Source of the DNA: Rhodocyclales bacterium RIFCSPLOWO2_02_FULL_63_24
GTDB lineage: Bacteria; Pseudomonadota; Gammaproteobacteria; Burkholderiales; Rhodocyclaceae
Length of the DNA stretch: 64,000 nucleotides
Reading direction: 5' to 3'
Assembly (NCBI GenBank): GCA_001828935.1
Contig: MHZX01000063.1
Coordinates: 101,730 to 165,729, forward strand
Position 1 is the first letter of the stretch; the number at the start of each line of letters is the position of its first letter. The position numbers and the translations under genes were made by a program. Shown here one piece after another: positions 36,842 to 46,082 of this stretch. A model generated the notes under the pieces. It saw only the letters and a program-made list of their open reading frames with translations, was not told where the DNA came from and did no database searches.

Positions 36842-38026
36842 ATGCGTGCCCTGTTCTGGCTGCTGATTCTTGCTGCGTTGGCGGTGGGGCTCGCGCTCGC
36901 GGCGCGCTATAACGATGGCTACGTGTTGCTGGTGCTACCGCCGTGGCGGGCGGAAGTCTCGCTCAACCTGTTCCTGCTGGCCGCGATTGCCGGGTTTTTC
37001 GTCATCTACCTGCTGGCGCGCGCCGTCAGCCACACCCTCGCCCTGCCCAGCGCCGTGGCGGCCTTCCGTCAGCGCCGGCAACAGGAAAAGGCTGCGCTTG
37101 CGCTGCGCGACGCCTGGCGTCTGCTGCAGGAGGGGCGCTATGGACATGCCATGCGTTGCGCCGAAAAGGTCCGGCCCGACCAGGCCGGCGCCGGCATGCT
37201 GGCACTCGCGGGCTGGCGCGCGGCGCATGCGCTGCGCGACCCAGAGCGCAGCGCGGAGTGGGCGAAGCGCATGCGCCGATACGACACTGACGGCCTGCGG
37301 GCGGCCCGCCTGATGACCGAAGCCGAGTTCGCCCTCGAAGAACGTCGTTTCGAGGATGCCCGCGACGCGTTGCATCAGTTCGCCTTGGGCGAAGGACGGC
37401 ACATCGCCGCCTTGCGCCTCAGCTTGCGCGTGGAGCAGGGCCTGGGCAACTGGCGCGAAGTGGCGCGTCTGGTTCGTCAGCTGGAAAAGCACCAGGCGCT
37501 GACTGCCGAGCAGGCGGCCCCGATTCGCAGTCGCGCGGTGCGCGAAGCCCTGCGCGGATTGCGCGAAGACCCGTCGGGCCTGATGCGCTACTGGCGCGAA
37601 CTGGACGATGGCGATCGTGCCGAGCCTTCGCTGGCGCTGGAGACGGCCCGCGCGCTGGCCGCCGCGGGCGACTGCCGCGAGGCGCAACGCGTGATCGAGG
37701 ACGCACTCGAGGAACGCTGGGATACCGCCCTGATACTGGCCTACGGCGAGTGCGGCCGGCCCGGCGAAGTCGCCGGCGACATACTCGGGCGCATCGCCCA
37801 AGCCGAGAAATGGCTGGAGCGCATGCCGCGCGACGGCGAACTATTGCTTAGCCTGGGCCGCCTGTGTCGCCAGCAGCAACTGTGGGGCAAGGCGCGCAGC
37901 TATCTGGAAGCCTCGCTGGCGATCGCGCCTTCGCGCACCGCCCATGTCGAACTGGCACAACTGCTCGACCAGTTACAAGAGTCGGCGCTGGCGGTACGCC
38001 ACTATCGGGCGGCAGCGGTACTCTGA
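36842..38026 (+). CDS. hemY: HemY-type TPR membrane protein
   Basis: The 394-aa protein has two N-terminal membrane helices (residues about 3-21 and 40-62) and a long helical TPR-like region. It is the proteobacterial HemY_N protein, not the Bacillus protoporphyrinogen oxidase of the same name. It is thought to take part in late heme synthesis, but its activity is unproven. It starts 10 nt after hemX. The last 39 bases of coding sequence (37979-38017) recur, with three changes, at 43132-43170 beside hemF. Confidence 0.88.
   Translation: MRALFWLLILAALAVGLALAARYNDGYVLLVLPPWRAEVSLNLFLLAAIAGFFVIYLLARAVSHTLALPSAVAAFRQRRQQEKAALALRDAWRLLQEGRYGHAMRCAEKVRPDQAGAGMLALAGWRAAHALRDPERSAEWAKRMRRYDTDGLRAARLMTEAEFALEERRFEDARDALHQFALGEGRHIAALRLSLRVEQGLGNWREVARLVRQLEKHQALTAEQAAPIRSRAVREALRGLREDPSGLMRYWRELDDGDRAEPSLALETARALAAAGDCREAQRVIEDALEERWDTALILAYGECGRPGEVAGDILGRIAQAEKWLERMPRDGELLLSLGRLCRQQQLWGKARSYLEASLAIAPSRTAHVELAQLLDQLQESALAVRHYRAAAVL
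37979..38017 (+). repeat. hemY 3'-end repeat, copy 1
   Basis: A 39-bp segment coding ESALAVRHYRAAA matches 43132-43170 in 36 of 39 positions, in the same orientation. Confidence 0.8.
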
Positions 38027-38066
38027 GCGGTCTCCCAGCCTGGACGCTCAGGGCAACGCCACCGCA

Positions 38067-39398
38067 TCATTCGGCCGCTGCGCCTCTCGCCGACTGCGGC
38101 AACACCACGCGAAACGTTGCGCCTTGGCCGGGTTCGCTCTGAACCTCGATCTGGCCGCCCTGGCTGCGCAAAATTCCGTAGGCCAGCGACAGACCCAGGC
38201 CCGCGCCTTGCCCGACGGGCTTGGTGGTAAAAAACGGATCAAACAGTTTCTTGAGATTCTCCGGCGCAATGCCCGTGCCGGTATCCGCGATCTCGATGCA
38301 AATTCCGTTGGGCAGTTCGCGACTGCGTACGGTCACAGTTCCCGGTGGCTTGTCGATAGCCTGGAAAGCGTTGGTCAGCAGGCTCAGAAAGACATGGTTC
38401 AACTGACCCGGCATGCATTCGATCAGGGGCAGCGGTTGCAGGTCGGTGACCAGCTTGGCGCGTTCCAGGAGGGAAGCTGGACAGAGGCTGATCGCGGCCT
38501 GCAGGGAACGGTTCACATCCCATTGCTGCAACCCGCCACTGGCATCCACCTGCGAAAACTCGCGCAGTGCCTGGACGATCTGGCCGACCCGGGTCAGGCC
38601 ATCGCGCGACTCGCGCACCAACGCGGGCACGTCTTCGCGCAGAAAGGCCAGATCGATCTCGCGTTTCAACTCGCGGGCTTTGACCAGCAGTTCAGGCTGG
38701 CTGCTGACCTGCTGTTCGAGTGCCTCGTAAGCATCCAGCAAGCGGAACATTCCGCCCACATAACCTTCGAGTGAGCCGAGGTTGGATTGGACGAAGCCGA
38801 TCGGCGTGTTGATTTCGTGCGCCACACCCGCCGCCAACTGGCCCACCGAGGCCAGTTTTTCCGACTGGATGAGTTTGGACTGGGTCTGGCTCAAGTTGAG
38901 CAGAACGGCCTCCAAATCCAGATTGCGGGCTTCCAGATTGCGCTCGTAGGTTTTCTCCACGGTGATGTCCTGGTACAGCGAAACAATGCCGATGGGCTGG
39001 CCGTCGGCGCCAAGAATCGGGCGCCCGCTGACGCGGATGACGCGTCCGCCCTTGCTCGGGCGGATGAATTCATGCGCTTCGAAGCGCATGACCAGCGCGA
39101 TCCTGGCATTGACCATCTCCTCGATGTCGCCCGGACCATATTCGCCCCGCGCCGCGTTGTAGCGGAAGACGTCGGCAATGCTCCGATGTCCGAGCAACAG
39201 ATCTTCCGGCAAGTCCAGGATCTTCAGGAAGGCGTCGTTCCAGTAGGAAATGCGCACGTCCGAATCGGTGATGCTGAGGCCGATCGGAAGATAGCCGACC
39301 GCCGTTATCAGGTCGCTCAATTGCAAGTGGGAAAACTTGCCCACCGACGCCAGCGCAAATTCCGCGCTGGCGGTATCCGCCGCCCCGCTATCTGTCAT
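38067..39398 (-). CDS. PAS-domain sensor histidine kinase
   Basis: The 443-aa protein has no membrane segment. A PAS domain with PAC (GYLPIGLSITDSDVRISYWN to GIVSLYQDITVEKTYERN, residues about 35-160) joins a coiled coil to an NtrB/ZraS-style kinase core. The H box is VGQLAAGVAHEINTPIGFV. The ATPase has LLTNAFQAIDKP, EIADTGTGIAPEN and GAGLGLSLAYGILRSQGG. ATG 39398 has a strong GGGGAGG site. No response regulator is adjacent, so it is an orphan kinase. Confidence 0.85.
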   Translation of the reverse strand: MTDSGAADTASAEFALASVGKFSHLQLSDLITAVGYLPIGLSITDSDVRISYWNDAFLKILDLPEDLLLGHRSIADVFRYNAARGEYGPGDIEEMVNARIALVMRFEAHEFIRPSKGGRVIRVSGRPILGADGQPIGIVSLYQDITVEKTYERNLEARNLDLEAVLLNLSQTQSKLIQSEKLASVGQLAAGVAHEINTPIGFVQSNLGSLEGYVGGMFRLLDAYEALEQQVSSQPELLVKARELKREIDLAFLREDVPALVRESRDGLTRVGQIVQALREFSQVDASGGLQQWDVNRSLQAAISLCPASLLERAKLVTDLQPLPLIECMPGQLNHVFLSLLTNAFQAIDKPPGTVTVRSRELPNGICIEIADTGTGIAPENLKKLFDPFFTTKPVGQGAGLGLSLAYGILRSQGGQIEVQSEPGQGATFRVVLPQSARGAAAE

Positions 39399-39674
39399 AT
39401 GCACCTCCCCCGGACGCAAGATAGCATAGATCGAAAGGCATAGAACACGGAGGCCGGTCCTTACCGGATTGGCTTGCCTTTCGACGGCCGAAACAGCTGT
39501 GCCACTGACCTGAGGGTTGGCGTTGCCTGAAATAGGGGTTTTTCTATAGCTTCAACGTAAAGCTCACCGGTGCTCCAAGAGTAAGCGAAGCGCCTTTTTT
39601 GTCGCGCCGGTGTGGAGTGCAAAGTTGGAAGGTGGCATTACATAATGCATATACCGTGTCGAGGCGGAATATTC

Positions 39675-40403
39675 TCAGCCCAGTCGTGCGCCACCATCCA
39701 TATCCAGCACGGTACCGGTTACATAGGGGCTGCGCACGAGAAACAGCACGGCCTCGGCAATGTCCTCGGGCGTGCCGACACGCTGCACCGGGAGCTTGGC
39801 CGCCGCCCCTTCCAGCATGCCCCGGCGTGCTTCCGGGGCCATCCAGTCGTAAGCGGGCGTGTCGACCAGACCCGGCGACAGCACATTGACTCGACGCGGG
39901 GCAAGTTCCTTGGCCAGTGTGAGCCCCATGCGTTCGATCGCTCCGTTGACGGCCGCCAAGCCTGCCGTGCCAGGCAGCGTGAAGCGGGCCGCTGCCCCGC
40001 CCACCAGAGTAATGGAACCTCGGTCGGCAAGGGGGGGTAAGGCCGCTTGCAAGGTGTCGAAATAACCCCAGAACTTGCTGTCGAACGCCTCACGCAAGGC
40101 GTCGCGCGAAAGCTCGGCGAACGCACCCCATGCCGCCGGCCCGGCGCCGGCCAATACGAGATGATCGAACGCGCCGACTTGTGCAAAGGCGGCGGCGATG
40201 CCGGCCCGGTCGGCATAGTCGAGCGCTTGCCCGGATGCCGCGCCGCCGATCTGGCCCAGCGCCGCGTCCACGCGCGCCTGAGTGCGCGCTGTAATGACGA
40301 CGCGATAGCCTTCACGGCTTAATCGTTGTGCAGTAGCCAGACCCATGCCGGAACTGCCGCCGACAATAACGATCTTTTGCTGGTCAGGTTTCGTGGATTT
40401 CAT
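39675..40403 (-). CDS. SDR-family oxidoreductase lacking the usual YxxxK motif
   Basis: The 242-aa Rossmann protein has the cofactor site VIVGGSSGMGLATAQRL and NNAG-like LVLAGAGPAAWGAF. Where most SDRs have Tyr-x-x-x-Lys, this one reads AGLAAVNGAIERMGLTLAKEL, so the catalytic Tyr/Lys are missing. The C-terminal RVNVLSPGLVDTPAYD is intact. A divergent SDR subgroup with this Ala/Asn-Gly pattern exists; activity is uncertain. ATG 40403 forms TGATG with the upstream gene. It is the last gene of a three-gene operon divergent from a LysR regulator. Confidence 0.82.
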   Translation of the reverse strand: MKSTKPDQQKIVIVGGSSGMGLATAQRLSREGYRVVITARTQARVDAALGQIGGAASGQALDYADRAGIAAAFAQVGAFDHLVLAGAGPAAWGAFAELSRDALREAFDSKFWGYFDTLQAALPPLADRGSITLVGGAAARFTLPGTAGLAAVNGAIERMGLTLAKELAPRRVNVLSPGLVDTPAYDWMAPEARRGMLEGAAAKLPVQRVGTPEDIAEAVLFLVRSPYVTGTVLDMDGGARLG

Positions 40404-40966
40404 CACCGCGCCACCCCCTTGACCAAAACCTCGGGGTGCACGTTGTGCGGGCTCGGCCAGCCGCGGTCGGTCAGGTAGTGCGCGATGTCGATGGTGTTGT
40501 CGGCCACGTCCCAGCGCACGATCTTTCCACCCTTGACAGTGAACAGAAAGGTCTCGATCGAAGTGCCCTCGCGCCCGGTTGGCTTGATGTCGAAGAAGGG
40601 CTCGACATGCTTCCAGTTGAGGTTCACGGTGATGAAGGCCCGGCCTTCGCCATTCTTCGTACCATCGTATTCGTCAATGAGGTCGATGCGAGGCTTAAAC
40701 GCCTTGAGGAATGCCCCGCCCCAGGTCTTGAGCGCATCGACTCCCGTCATGCCGAAGCCGCCCGGCGAATTGATCAACACGTTGGGGGCAATGACGGCAT
40801 CGAAACGCCGAAGTTCGCCACGCTGGAAGGCTTCATAGACTTCGCGGGCGATCGATGTCCCTGCCGCGGCCGTCCTGGTCGTCATTTCTTTCGGCCCATC
40901 GGCCAGCGCTACAGCGGGGGCAACTGCGATTAGTGCAGCGGCGAGCAAGGTGGTCTTGATGTTCAT
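40403..40966 (-). CDS. Exported SnoaL/NTF2-like protein
   Basis: The 187-aa product has a Sec signal peptide (MNIKTTLLAAALIAVAPAVALA) and an NTF2-like cone-shaped domain (VYEAFQRGELRRFDAVIAP, FKPRIDLIDEYD, ETFLFTVKGGKIVRWDVADN). Such domains bind small hydrophobic ligands or act as isomerases. No catalytic role can be assigned. ATG 40966 has GGAGA 6 nt upstream. It lies in the operon with the SDR and an F420-reductase-like protein. Confidence 0.75.
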   Translation of the reverse strand: MNIKTTLLAAALIAVAPAVALADGPKEMTTRTAAAGTSIAREVYEAFQRGELRRFDAVIAPNVLINSPGGFGMTGVDALKTWGGAFLKAFKPRIDLIDEYDGTKNGEGRAFITVNLNWKHVEPFFDIKPTGREGTSIETFLFTVKGGKIVRWDVADNTIDIAHYLTDRGWPSPHNVHPEVLVKGVAR

Positions 40967-41001
40967 GGTTTCTCCTGTGAAAAAGCTGTCTGGATTACGC
41001 A

Positions 41002-41655
41002 TTACTTGCGCAGCAGCTTGAACGCATGGTTGACGTTGAAGCCGTTGTTGAACAGGTGGGTGATCCACACCATCGCCAGCGGTTCCAGATAGCGCGATTT
41101 GCCGATGTCGCCCAGATCGATGCTGGCCGGCCAGCCGAGTTCGCGGATCAGTCCATCGGCCACCTGTTTGGCCCCGGTATCGTTGCCGCAGATGAACATG
41201 TCGGGCTGGTCGCCGTTGAAGTCCGGTTCGATCATGTGCGGATGCCCGACGATGTTGAAGGCCTTGACCACGCGCGCGTTCGGCAGCCAGCGCTGCGTCC
41301 GTTCGCCGCCCGAATCCGTGTGGCCTACCGTCAGCACCGGCGGCTGTCCCTCCGCCTCGAACCGCAAAGGATTGCTGGCATCGAGCACCACCTTGCCGGC
41401 GAAGTTTTCCACCCCCGCGAGCGTGAGCGCGTTCTCGACGTTGTCCCCGCCGATAGCGATCACGATGACCTCGCTGAATCGCGCGGCGTCACCGAAGCTG
41501 GCCGCCGTTACGCCAGCACCGACTTTTTCAAGCAGTTCCCGAACTTTGGGTGCAGCCGGGTCGCGCGTGCCGATCACGACGCCATGGCCGCGGGCCGCGA
41601 AGCCGCCCGCCAGGGTGCGTCCCACATCGCCGGTACCAAGAATGCCGATTTTCAT
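41002..41655 (-). CDS. NADPH-dependent F420-reductase-like dinucleotide-binding protein
   Basis: The 217-aa protein starts with a Rossmann GxGxxG (MKIGILGTGDVGRTLAGGF), has VVIGTRDP for NADP selectivity, VIVIAIGGDNVENAL, and VVLDASNPLRFEAEGQP. This is the short NADP oxidoreductase fold related to F420H2:NADP reductase and ProC. In bacteria without F420 these act on other, mostly unknown, substrates. It is the first gene of the operon divergent from the LysR gene. Substrate unassigned. Confidence 0.8.
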   Translation of the reverse strand: MKIGILGTGDVGRTLAGGFAARGHGVVIGTRDPAAPKVRELLEKVGAGVTAASFGDAARFSEVIVIAIGGDNVENALTLAGVENFAGKVVLDASNPLRFEAEGQPPVLTVGHTDSGGERTQRWLPNARVVKAFNIVGHPHMIEPDFNGDQPDMFICGNDTGAKQVADGLIRELGWPASIDLGDIGKSRYLEPLAMVWITHLFNNGFNVNHAFKLLRK

Positions 41656-41711
41656 GGTGCTCTCCTGTTTACGAATGTTGATGAAGTGACGTCATCCTAG
41701 TCACCGATGGA

Positions 41712-41751
41712 TTCGGGATAAATAGGTAACGGTTGCAAACACAATCCCGAA
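41712..41751. promoter_or_regulatory. Candidate LysR operator in the divergent intergenic region
   Basis: A perfect 8-bp inverted repeat, TTCGGGAT-N24-ATCCCGAA, lies between the divergent starts (41655 and 41768), close to the LysR gene start. It could serve autoregulation and control of the reductase operon. Confidence 0.4.
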
Positions 41752-41767
41752 ACTGGGACAATTGACC

Positions 41768-42664
41768 ATGTTCGCTGCTTCCAGCCTGCCCCTGTTCGTG
41801 GCCGTTGCCCGCGCCGGCAGCTTTACCGCCGCCGCGCAGAAATTGGCCGTGCCGACCACCACCTTGAGCCGCCGCATTCAGGAACTGGAAGAAGCGCTCG
41901 GCGTGCGCCTGCTCAATCGCACCACGCGCAGCCTGTCGCTAACCGATGCGGGCGAGCGCTACCTGGCCGAGGTGGAACCCATAGTCGAGGCGGTCGAAGA
42001 GGCCAATCGTTCCATCGGCCAGTTGCGCCAGTCCGTCACCGGACGCCTGCGCCTGACCGCGCCCTATTTCCTCGGCGAGCTGTTTCTCGCCGACTGGGTG
42101 ATCGCTTTCCAGCAGGCGAATCCCCAGGTCACGGTGGAATTGCAACTCGACAACCACCTACTGGACTTGCCCGCCAGCGGCATCGATCTGGCGGTGAGAG
42201 CGGGGGTTATGGGGGACTCATCGCTGGTGGCGCGGCATCTGTTCGATGTCGAGTGGCTGATCGTGGCCAGCCCCGCCTTTCTCGCTCGCGCCCCGGCCGT
42301 GACGACTCCCGCCGACCTGACCGATTTCTCTGCCATTACCACGGCGGTCGATCCCAGCCGCGTCACCTGGCATTTCGGCACGGGCGACCACGAAGTGAGT
42401 CTGCATCCGAAGGCCAGCTTGCAGGTCAACGATCTGCGCATTGCGGGCAAGGCGGCCCGGGCCGGTCTGGGGGTTGCGCGGCTGCCCCGGCTGGTGGTAC
42501 AGGACGCGCTGGCGGCCGGTGACTTGGTGGAGCTGTTGCCGACCTGGCGGCGCCCGGCGAATCCCGTGCAGCTCATCTACCACCGGCGCCGCTTGCTCAC
42601 GGCGGCCCAGTCGGCCTTCATCGAATTCGCGCTGGAGCGTCAGGCGGGATCGGTTCAAAACTGA
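41768..42664 (+). CDS. LysR-family transcriptional regulator
   Basis: The 298-aa protein has an N-terminal winged helix-turn-helix (FVAVARAGSFTAAAQKLAVPTTTLSRRIQELEEALG, residues about 10-45, described here in parts) and a periplasmic-binding-like effector domain (GRLRLTAPYFLGELFLADWV; SGIDLAVRAGVMGDSSLVAR). It is of the CrgA/YafC-like group. ATG 41768 is preferred over TTG 41762. It is divergent from the SDR/SnoaL/reductase operon, its likely target. The inducer is unknown. Confidence 0.9.
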   Translation: MFAASSLPLFVAVARAGSFTAAAQKLAVPTTTLSRRIQELEEALGVRLLNRTTRSLSLTDAGERYLAEVEPIVEAVEEANRSIGQLRQSVTGRLRLTAPYFLGELFLADWVIAFQQANPQVTVELQLDNHLLDLPASGIDLAVRAGVMGDSSLVARHLFDVEWLIVASPAFLARAPAVTTPADLTDFSAITTAVDPSRVTWHFGTGDHEVSLHPKASLQVNDLRIAGKAARAGLGVARLPRLVVQDALAAGDLVELLPTWRRPANPVQLIYHRRRLLTAAQSAFIEFALERQAGSVQN

Positions 42665-42829
42665 TACGGGATTTGAGGAATCATCTTTTCGGCGCCCGGA
42701 CGCCGCCCTGTCGCCGCCACTTCGATGCTTGTGGCGCCCAACGAATAGCGTTTATCGGCCGCAGCCGAAGCGGTTGATCGAAGCGCGGCGTCATGGCGGC
42801 GGCGAAGGCGGCCATGCTCCTTGTCATCC

Positions 42830-43083
42830 TCATAGTAGACGTGGAGCGGGGACGGCAAATGCGTCATGTCCGGTCGATGCCTTGCGCAAACGTTCATGAC
42901 AGGCGCCGCAGGCCATATTACCAACGCATTCCAATGCGGTGTCAATGCCTTGCCTGCTGCGGCGGGTTCGACGCCGGTATGTGCCACCCGTCGTGCGGTG
43001 CGATCGAGGTCAGGAGCGGCTGTATCCGCATGGATTGCGGGAAACGCAACCATCGACAAACAGAAAAACCACGACTTGGATAT
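42830..43083 (-). pseudogene. Frameshifted small c-type cytochrome-like remnant
   Basis: Read on the minus strand from 43083, a signal-peptide-like stretch (SKSWFFCLSMVAFPAIHA, then DTAAPDLDRTARRVAHTG) has ATA where a start codon would be expected. After GVEPAAAGKA the reading frame must shift by one base near 42924. The new frame gives DTALECVGNMACGACHER with a heme-binding CxxCH at 42896-42910, then ends at TGA 42832. One inserted base would join both parts into a roughly 80-aa exported cytochrome. This is inference. A sequencing error, or a start at ATG 43053, is also possible. Confidence 0.35.
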
Positions 43084-43131
43084 CCGCTACGATTTGCCAA
43101 TGGCGACGGAGGCGTATTCGCCGCTCCTCAG

Positions 43132-43170
43132 GAGTCGGCGCTGGCGATACGCTACTATCGGGCGGCGGCG
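43132..43170 (+). repeat. hemY 3'-end repeat, copy 2
   Basis: A 36/39 match to 37979-38017 that would code ESALAIRYYRAAA. It ends 5 bp before the hemF stop codon on the other strand. No further hemY sequence is recognisable upstream. Confidence 0.75.
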
Positions 43171-43174
43171 TGCT

Positions 43175-44071
43175 CTAGACCCAGTCGCGCGGCGGCAGGA
43201 ATTCGGTGTAGAGCTTCTCTTCCTCGCTGCCGGGTTCTGGCTTCCAGTCGTAACGCCATTTGACGACGGGCGGCAGCGACATCAGGATGGATTCGGTACG
43301 GCCGCCCGATTGCAGGCCGAACAGGGTGCCGCGATCCCAGACCAGGTTGAATTCGACATAGCGCCCGCGCCGGTAGGCCTGGAAATCGCGTTCGCGCTCG
43401 CCATAGGCGATGTCGCGGCGGCGTTCGATGATCGGCAGGTAGGCGGCGGTGAAATGATCGCCGACGCCTTGCGTCAGCGCGAAGCAGCGCGCGAATCCTT
43501 CCTGGTTCAGATCGTCGAAGAAGATGCCGCCGATGCCGCGCGCCTCGTTGCGGTGCTTGAGGAAGAAGTAGCGGTCGCACCAGCCCTTGAAGTGCTGGTA
43601 GGTTGCGATGCCAAAGGGCTCGAGCGCGCTGCGGCAGCTGCGGTGGAAATGCACCGCATCCTGCTCGAAGCCGTAGTACGGCGTCAGGTCCATGCCGCCG
43701 CCGAACCACCACACCGGCTCCTCGCCGTCTTTCTCGGCGACGAAGAAGCGCACATTCATGTGCGAGGTCGGGCAATACGGATTGCGCGGATGCAGCACCA
43801 GCGAAACCCCCAGCGCCTGCCAGTGGCGCCCGGCCAGTTCCGGACGATGCGCGGTGGCCGAGGCGGGCATTTGCTCGCCCATGACATGCGAGAAATTGAC
43901 GCCGCCGCGCTCGAACACCGCGCCGTCTTCGATCAGCCGCGAGATACCGCCGCCGCCCTGCGGCCGCTCCCATTCATCGCGCAGGAAGGGTGCGCCTTCG
44001 ATGCCCTCCAGTTCGCCGACGATGCGATCCTGCAGGCCGGTGAAGTAGGCGCGGACCGGGGACACATCCAT
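43175..44071 (-). CDS. hemF: Oxygen-dependent coproporphyrinogen-III oxidase
   Basis: HemF decarboxylates coproporphyrinogen III with O2 in heme synthesis. The 298-aa protein has the family length and blocks: [20 protein letters not shown] in the N-terminal half, [50 protein letters not shown] and the [20 protein letters not shown] signature, each quoted in part. ATG 44071 shares a TGATG overlap with the purE stop, so hemF is co-transcribed with folD-purE. An aerobic or facultative lifestyle is implied. Confidence 0.96.
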   Translation of the reverse strand: MDVSPVRAYFTGLQDRIVGELEGIEGAPFLRDEWERPQGGGGISRLIEDGAVFERGGVNFSHVMGEQMPASATAHRPELAGRHWQALGVSLVLHPRNPYCPTSHMNVRFFVAEKDGEEPVWWFGGGMDLTPYYGFEQDAVHFHRSCRSALEPFGIATYQHFKGWCDRYFFLKHRNEARGIGGIFFDDLNQEGFARCFALTQGVGDHFTAAYLPIIERRRDIAYGERERDFQAYRRGRYVEFNLVWDRGTLFGLQSGGRTESILMSLPPVVKWRYDWKPEPGSEEEKLYTEFLPPRDWV

Positions 44072-44567
44072 CAGAGGTCGGGCAGCCTCATCGCCAGCAC
44101 CTTTTCGTTCTGGCGCGCACGAAAGTCTTCGAGCTTCTGCGCCATGGCGCGGCCGTAATCGTCGTTGGCCGTGGCGATAATGGCAATTGCCGTGAGCGCC
44201 GCATTGGCCGCGCCGGCCTCGCCGATGGCAAAGGTGGCGACCGGCACGCCCTTCGGCATCTGCACGATGGAAAGCAACGAGTCGAGGCCGCTGAGATGCT
44301 TCGATGGCACCGGCACGCCCAGTACCGGGACGATGGTCTTGGCCGCCAGCATGCCCGGCAGATGCGCCGCGCCGCCGGCACCGGCGATGATGGCGCGCAA
44401 GTCGCGCTCCTGTGCCACGGCGGCATAGTCGAACAGCAGGTCCGGGGTGCGATGGGCCGAGACTACCTTGGCCTCGAAGGGCACGCCGAATTCCTTGAGC
44501 ATCTGCGCCGCCGCCTGCATCACGGGCCAGTCCGAATCCGAGCCCATGACAATGCCGACCAGCGGCT

Positions 44568-44571
<4 letters not shown>
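44071..44571 (-). CDS. purE: N5-carboxyaminoimidazole ribonucleotide mutase PurE
   Basis: PurE (class I) rearranges N5-CAIR to CAIR in purine synthesis. The 166-aa protein has [61 protein letters not shown] (in part) and [10 protein letters not shown], matching the family throughout. ATG 44571 makes an ATGA overlap with folD. purK, the usual partner, is not next to it. Confidence 0.96.
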
Positions 44572-45419
<848 letters not shown>

Positions 45420-45455
45420 GGTGTTTCCCGCTTGGGTTGGATCAGGAGTTTTGCC

Positions 45456-46082
45456 TTAAGCCGCGGTCGTGGCCGCGGCGCCCAGCAGTTTGGCCACCGC
45501 ATCGCGCCCAGCCGCAAAGGCGCGGCGGTTGGCGTCGACCACCTGTTCGCCCTTGCGCGCAAAGCGCTTGACGATGCAGGCCAGCAGCACGTCCGGCGCG
45601 AACGGCAGGTAGTCGGCGATGGCGCCGAGCATGACGGTATTGCCGAGGCGGACTTCGCCCAGTTCGCGCGCGATGGACATGGCATCGAAGGCGACCACGC
45701 GATGGCCGGCGGTGCGCATCAGCCCGGTCGGATCCTCGGGATAGTCGAAGAGGCCGAGTTCGACCACGGGCGGCACCAGCTTGGCGTTATTCACCAGCGC
45801 CAGGCCGTTCGGGCGCAGGTAATGCGACCAGCGCAGCGCCTCGGCGCCTTCGAAGCCGAGCAGCACCTGCACCGTGCCCGGTTCGATCTGCGGTGACAAC
45901 ACCTTGCGGCCGAAGCGCAGGTGCGAGGTGACGACCCCGCCGCGTTGGGCCATGCCGGCGACTTCGGTTTTCTTGACGTCGTGGCCTTCGGCGATCGCCG
46001 CCTCGGCGAGGATCTCGGTGGCCGTCATGACGCCCTGGCCGCCGATGCCGCAGACGAGGATGTTGGTGATGTCCTGGCTCAT
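45456..46082 (-). CDS. iorB: Indolepyruvate:ferredoxin oxidoreductase, beta subunit
   Basis: The 208-aa gamma-type subunit of the 2-oxoacid:acceptor oxidoreductase family starts ITNILVCGIGGQGVMTATEI. It has VAGMAQRGGVVTSHLRFG and ALRWSHYLRPNGLALVNN. With IorA it oxidatively decarboxylates aryl pyruvates to aryl-acetyl-CoA, reducing ferredoxin. ATG 46082 overlaps the iorA stop by 4 nt. A much longer open frame on this strand covers part of iorA and is not coding upstream of 46082. Confidence 0.93.
   Translation of the reverse strand: MSQDITNILVCGIGGQGVMTATEILAEAAIAEGHDVKKTEVAGMAQRGGVVTSHLRFGRKVLSPQIEPGTVQVLLGFEGAEALRWSHYLRPNGLALVNNAKLVPPVVELGLFDYPEDPTGLMRTAGHRVVAFDAMSIARELGEVRLGNTVMLGAIADYLPFAPDVLLACIVKRFARKGEQVVDANRRAFAAGRDAVAKLLGAAATTAA

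Larger units (their letters stand above)
42665..43174. other. 510-bp intergenic region with remnants
   Basis: There is no intact gene between the LysR gene and hemF. The minus strand holds a broken small cytochrome-like frame (42830-43083), and the plus strand holds a copy of the hemY 3' end (43132-43170). A minus-strand TTGACA/TAATAT pair with 19-bp spacing lies inside the broken frame and is probably fortuitous. The rest shows nothing recognisable. Confidence 0.5.

Noticed and set aside
39399..39674. Intergenic region with a GCATTA/TAATGC inverted repeat between the PAS kinase and the SDR gene
   Set aside because: The repeat is only 6 bp and no gene, clear promoter or terminator could be supported.
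42905..42945. Minus-strand TTGACA-N19-TAATAT with a dyad in the spacer, resembling a MerR-type promoter
   Set aside because: It lies inside the cytochrome-like remnant and no plausible gene follows it.
42866..44158. 430-codon open frame antisense to hemF
   Set aside because: It is the mirror of hemF, which has complete family motifs.
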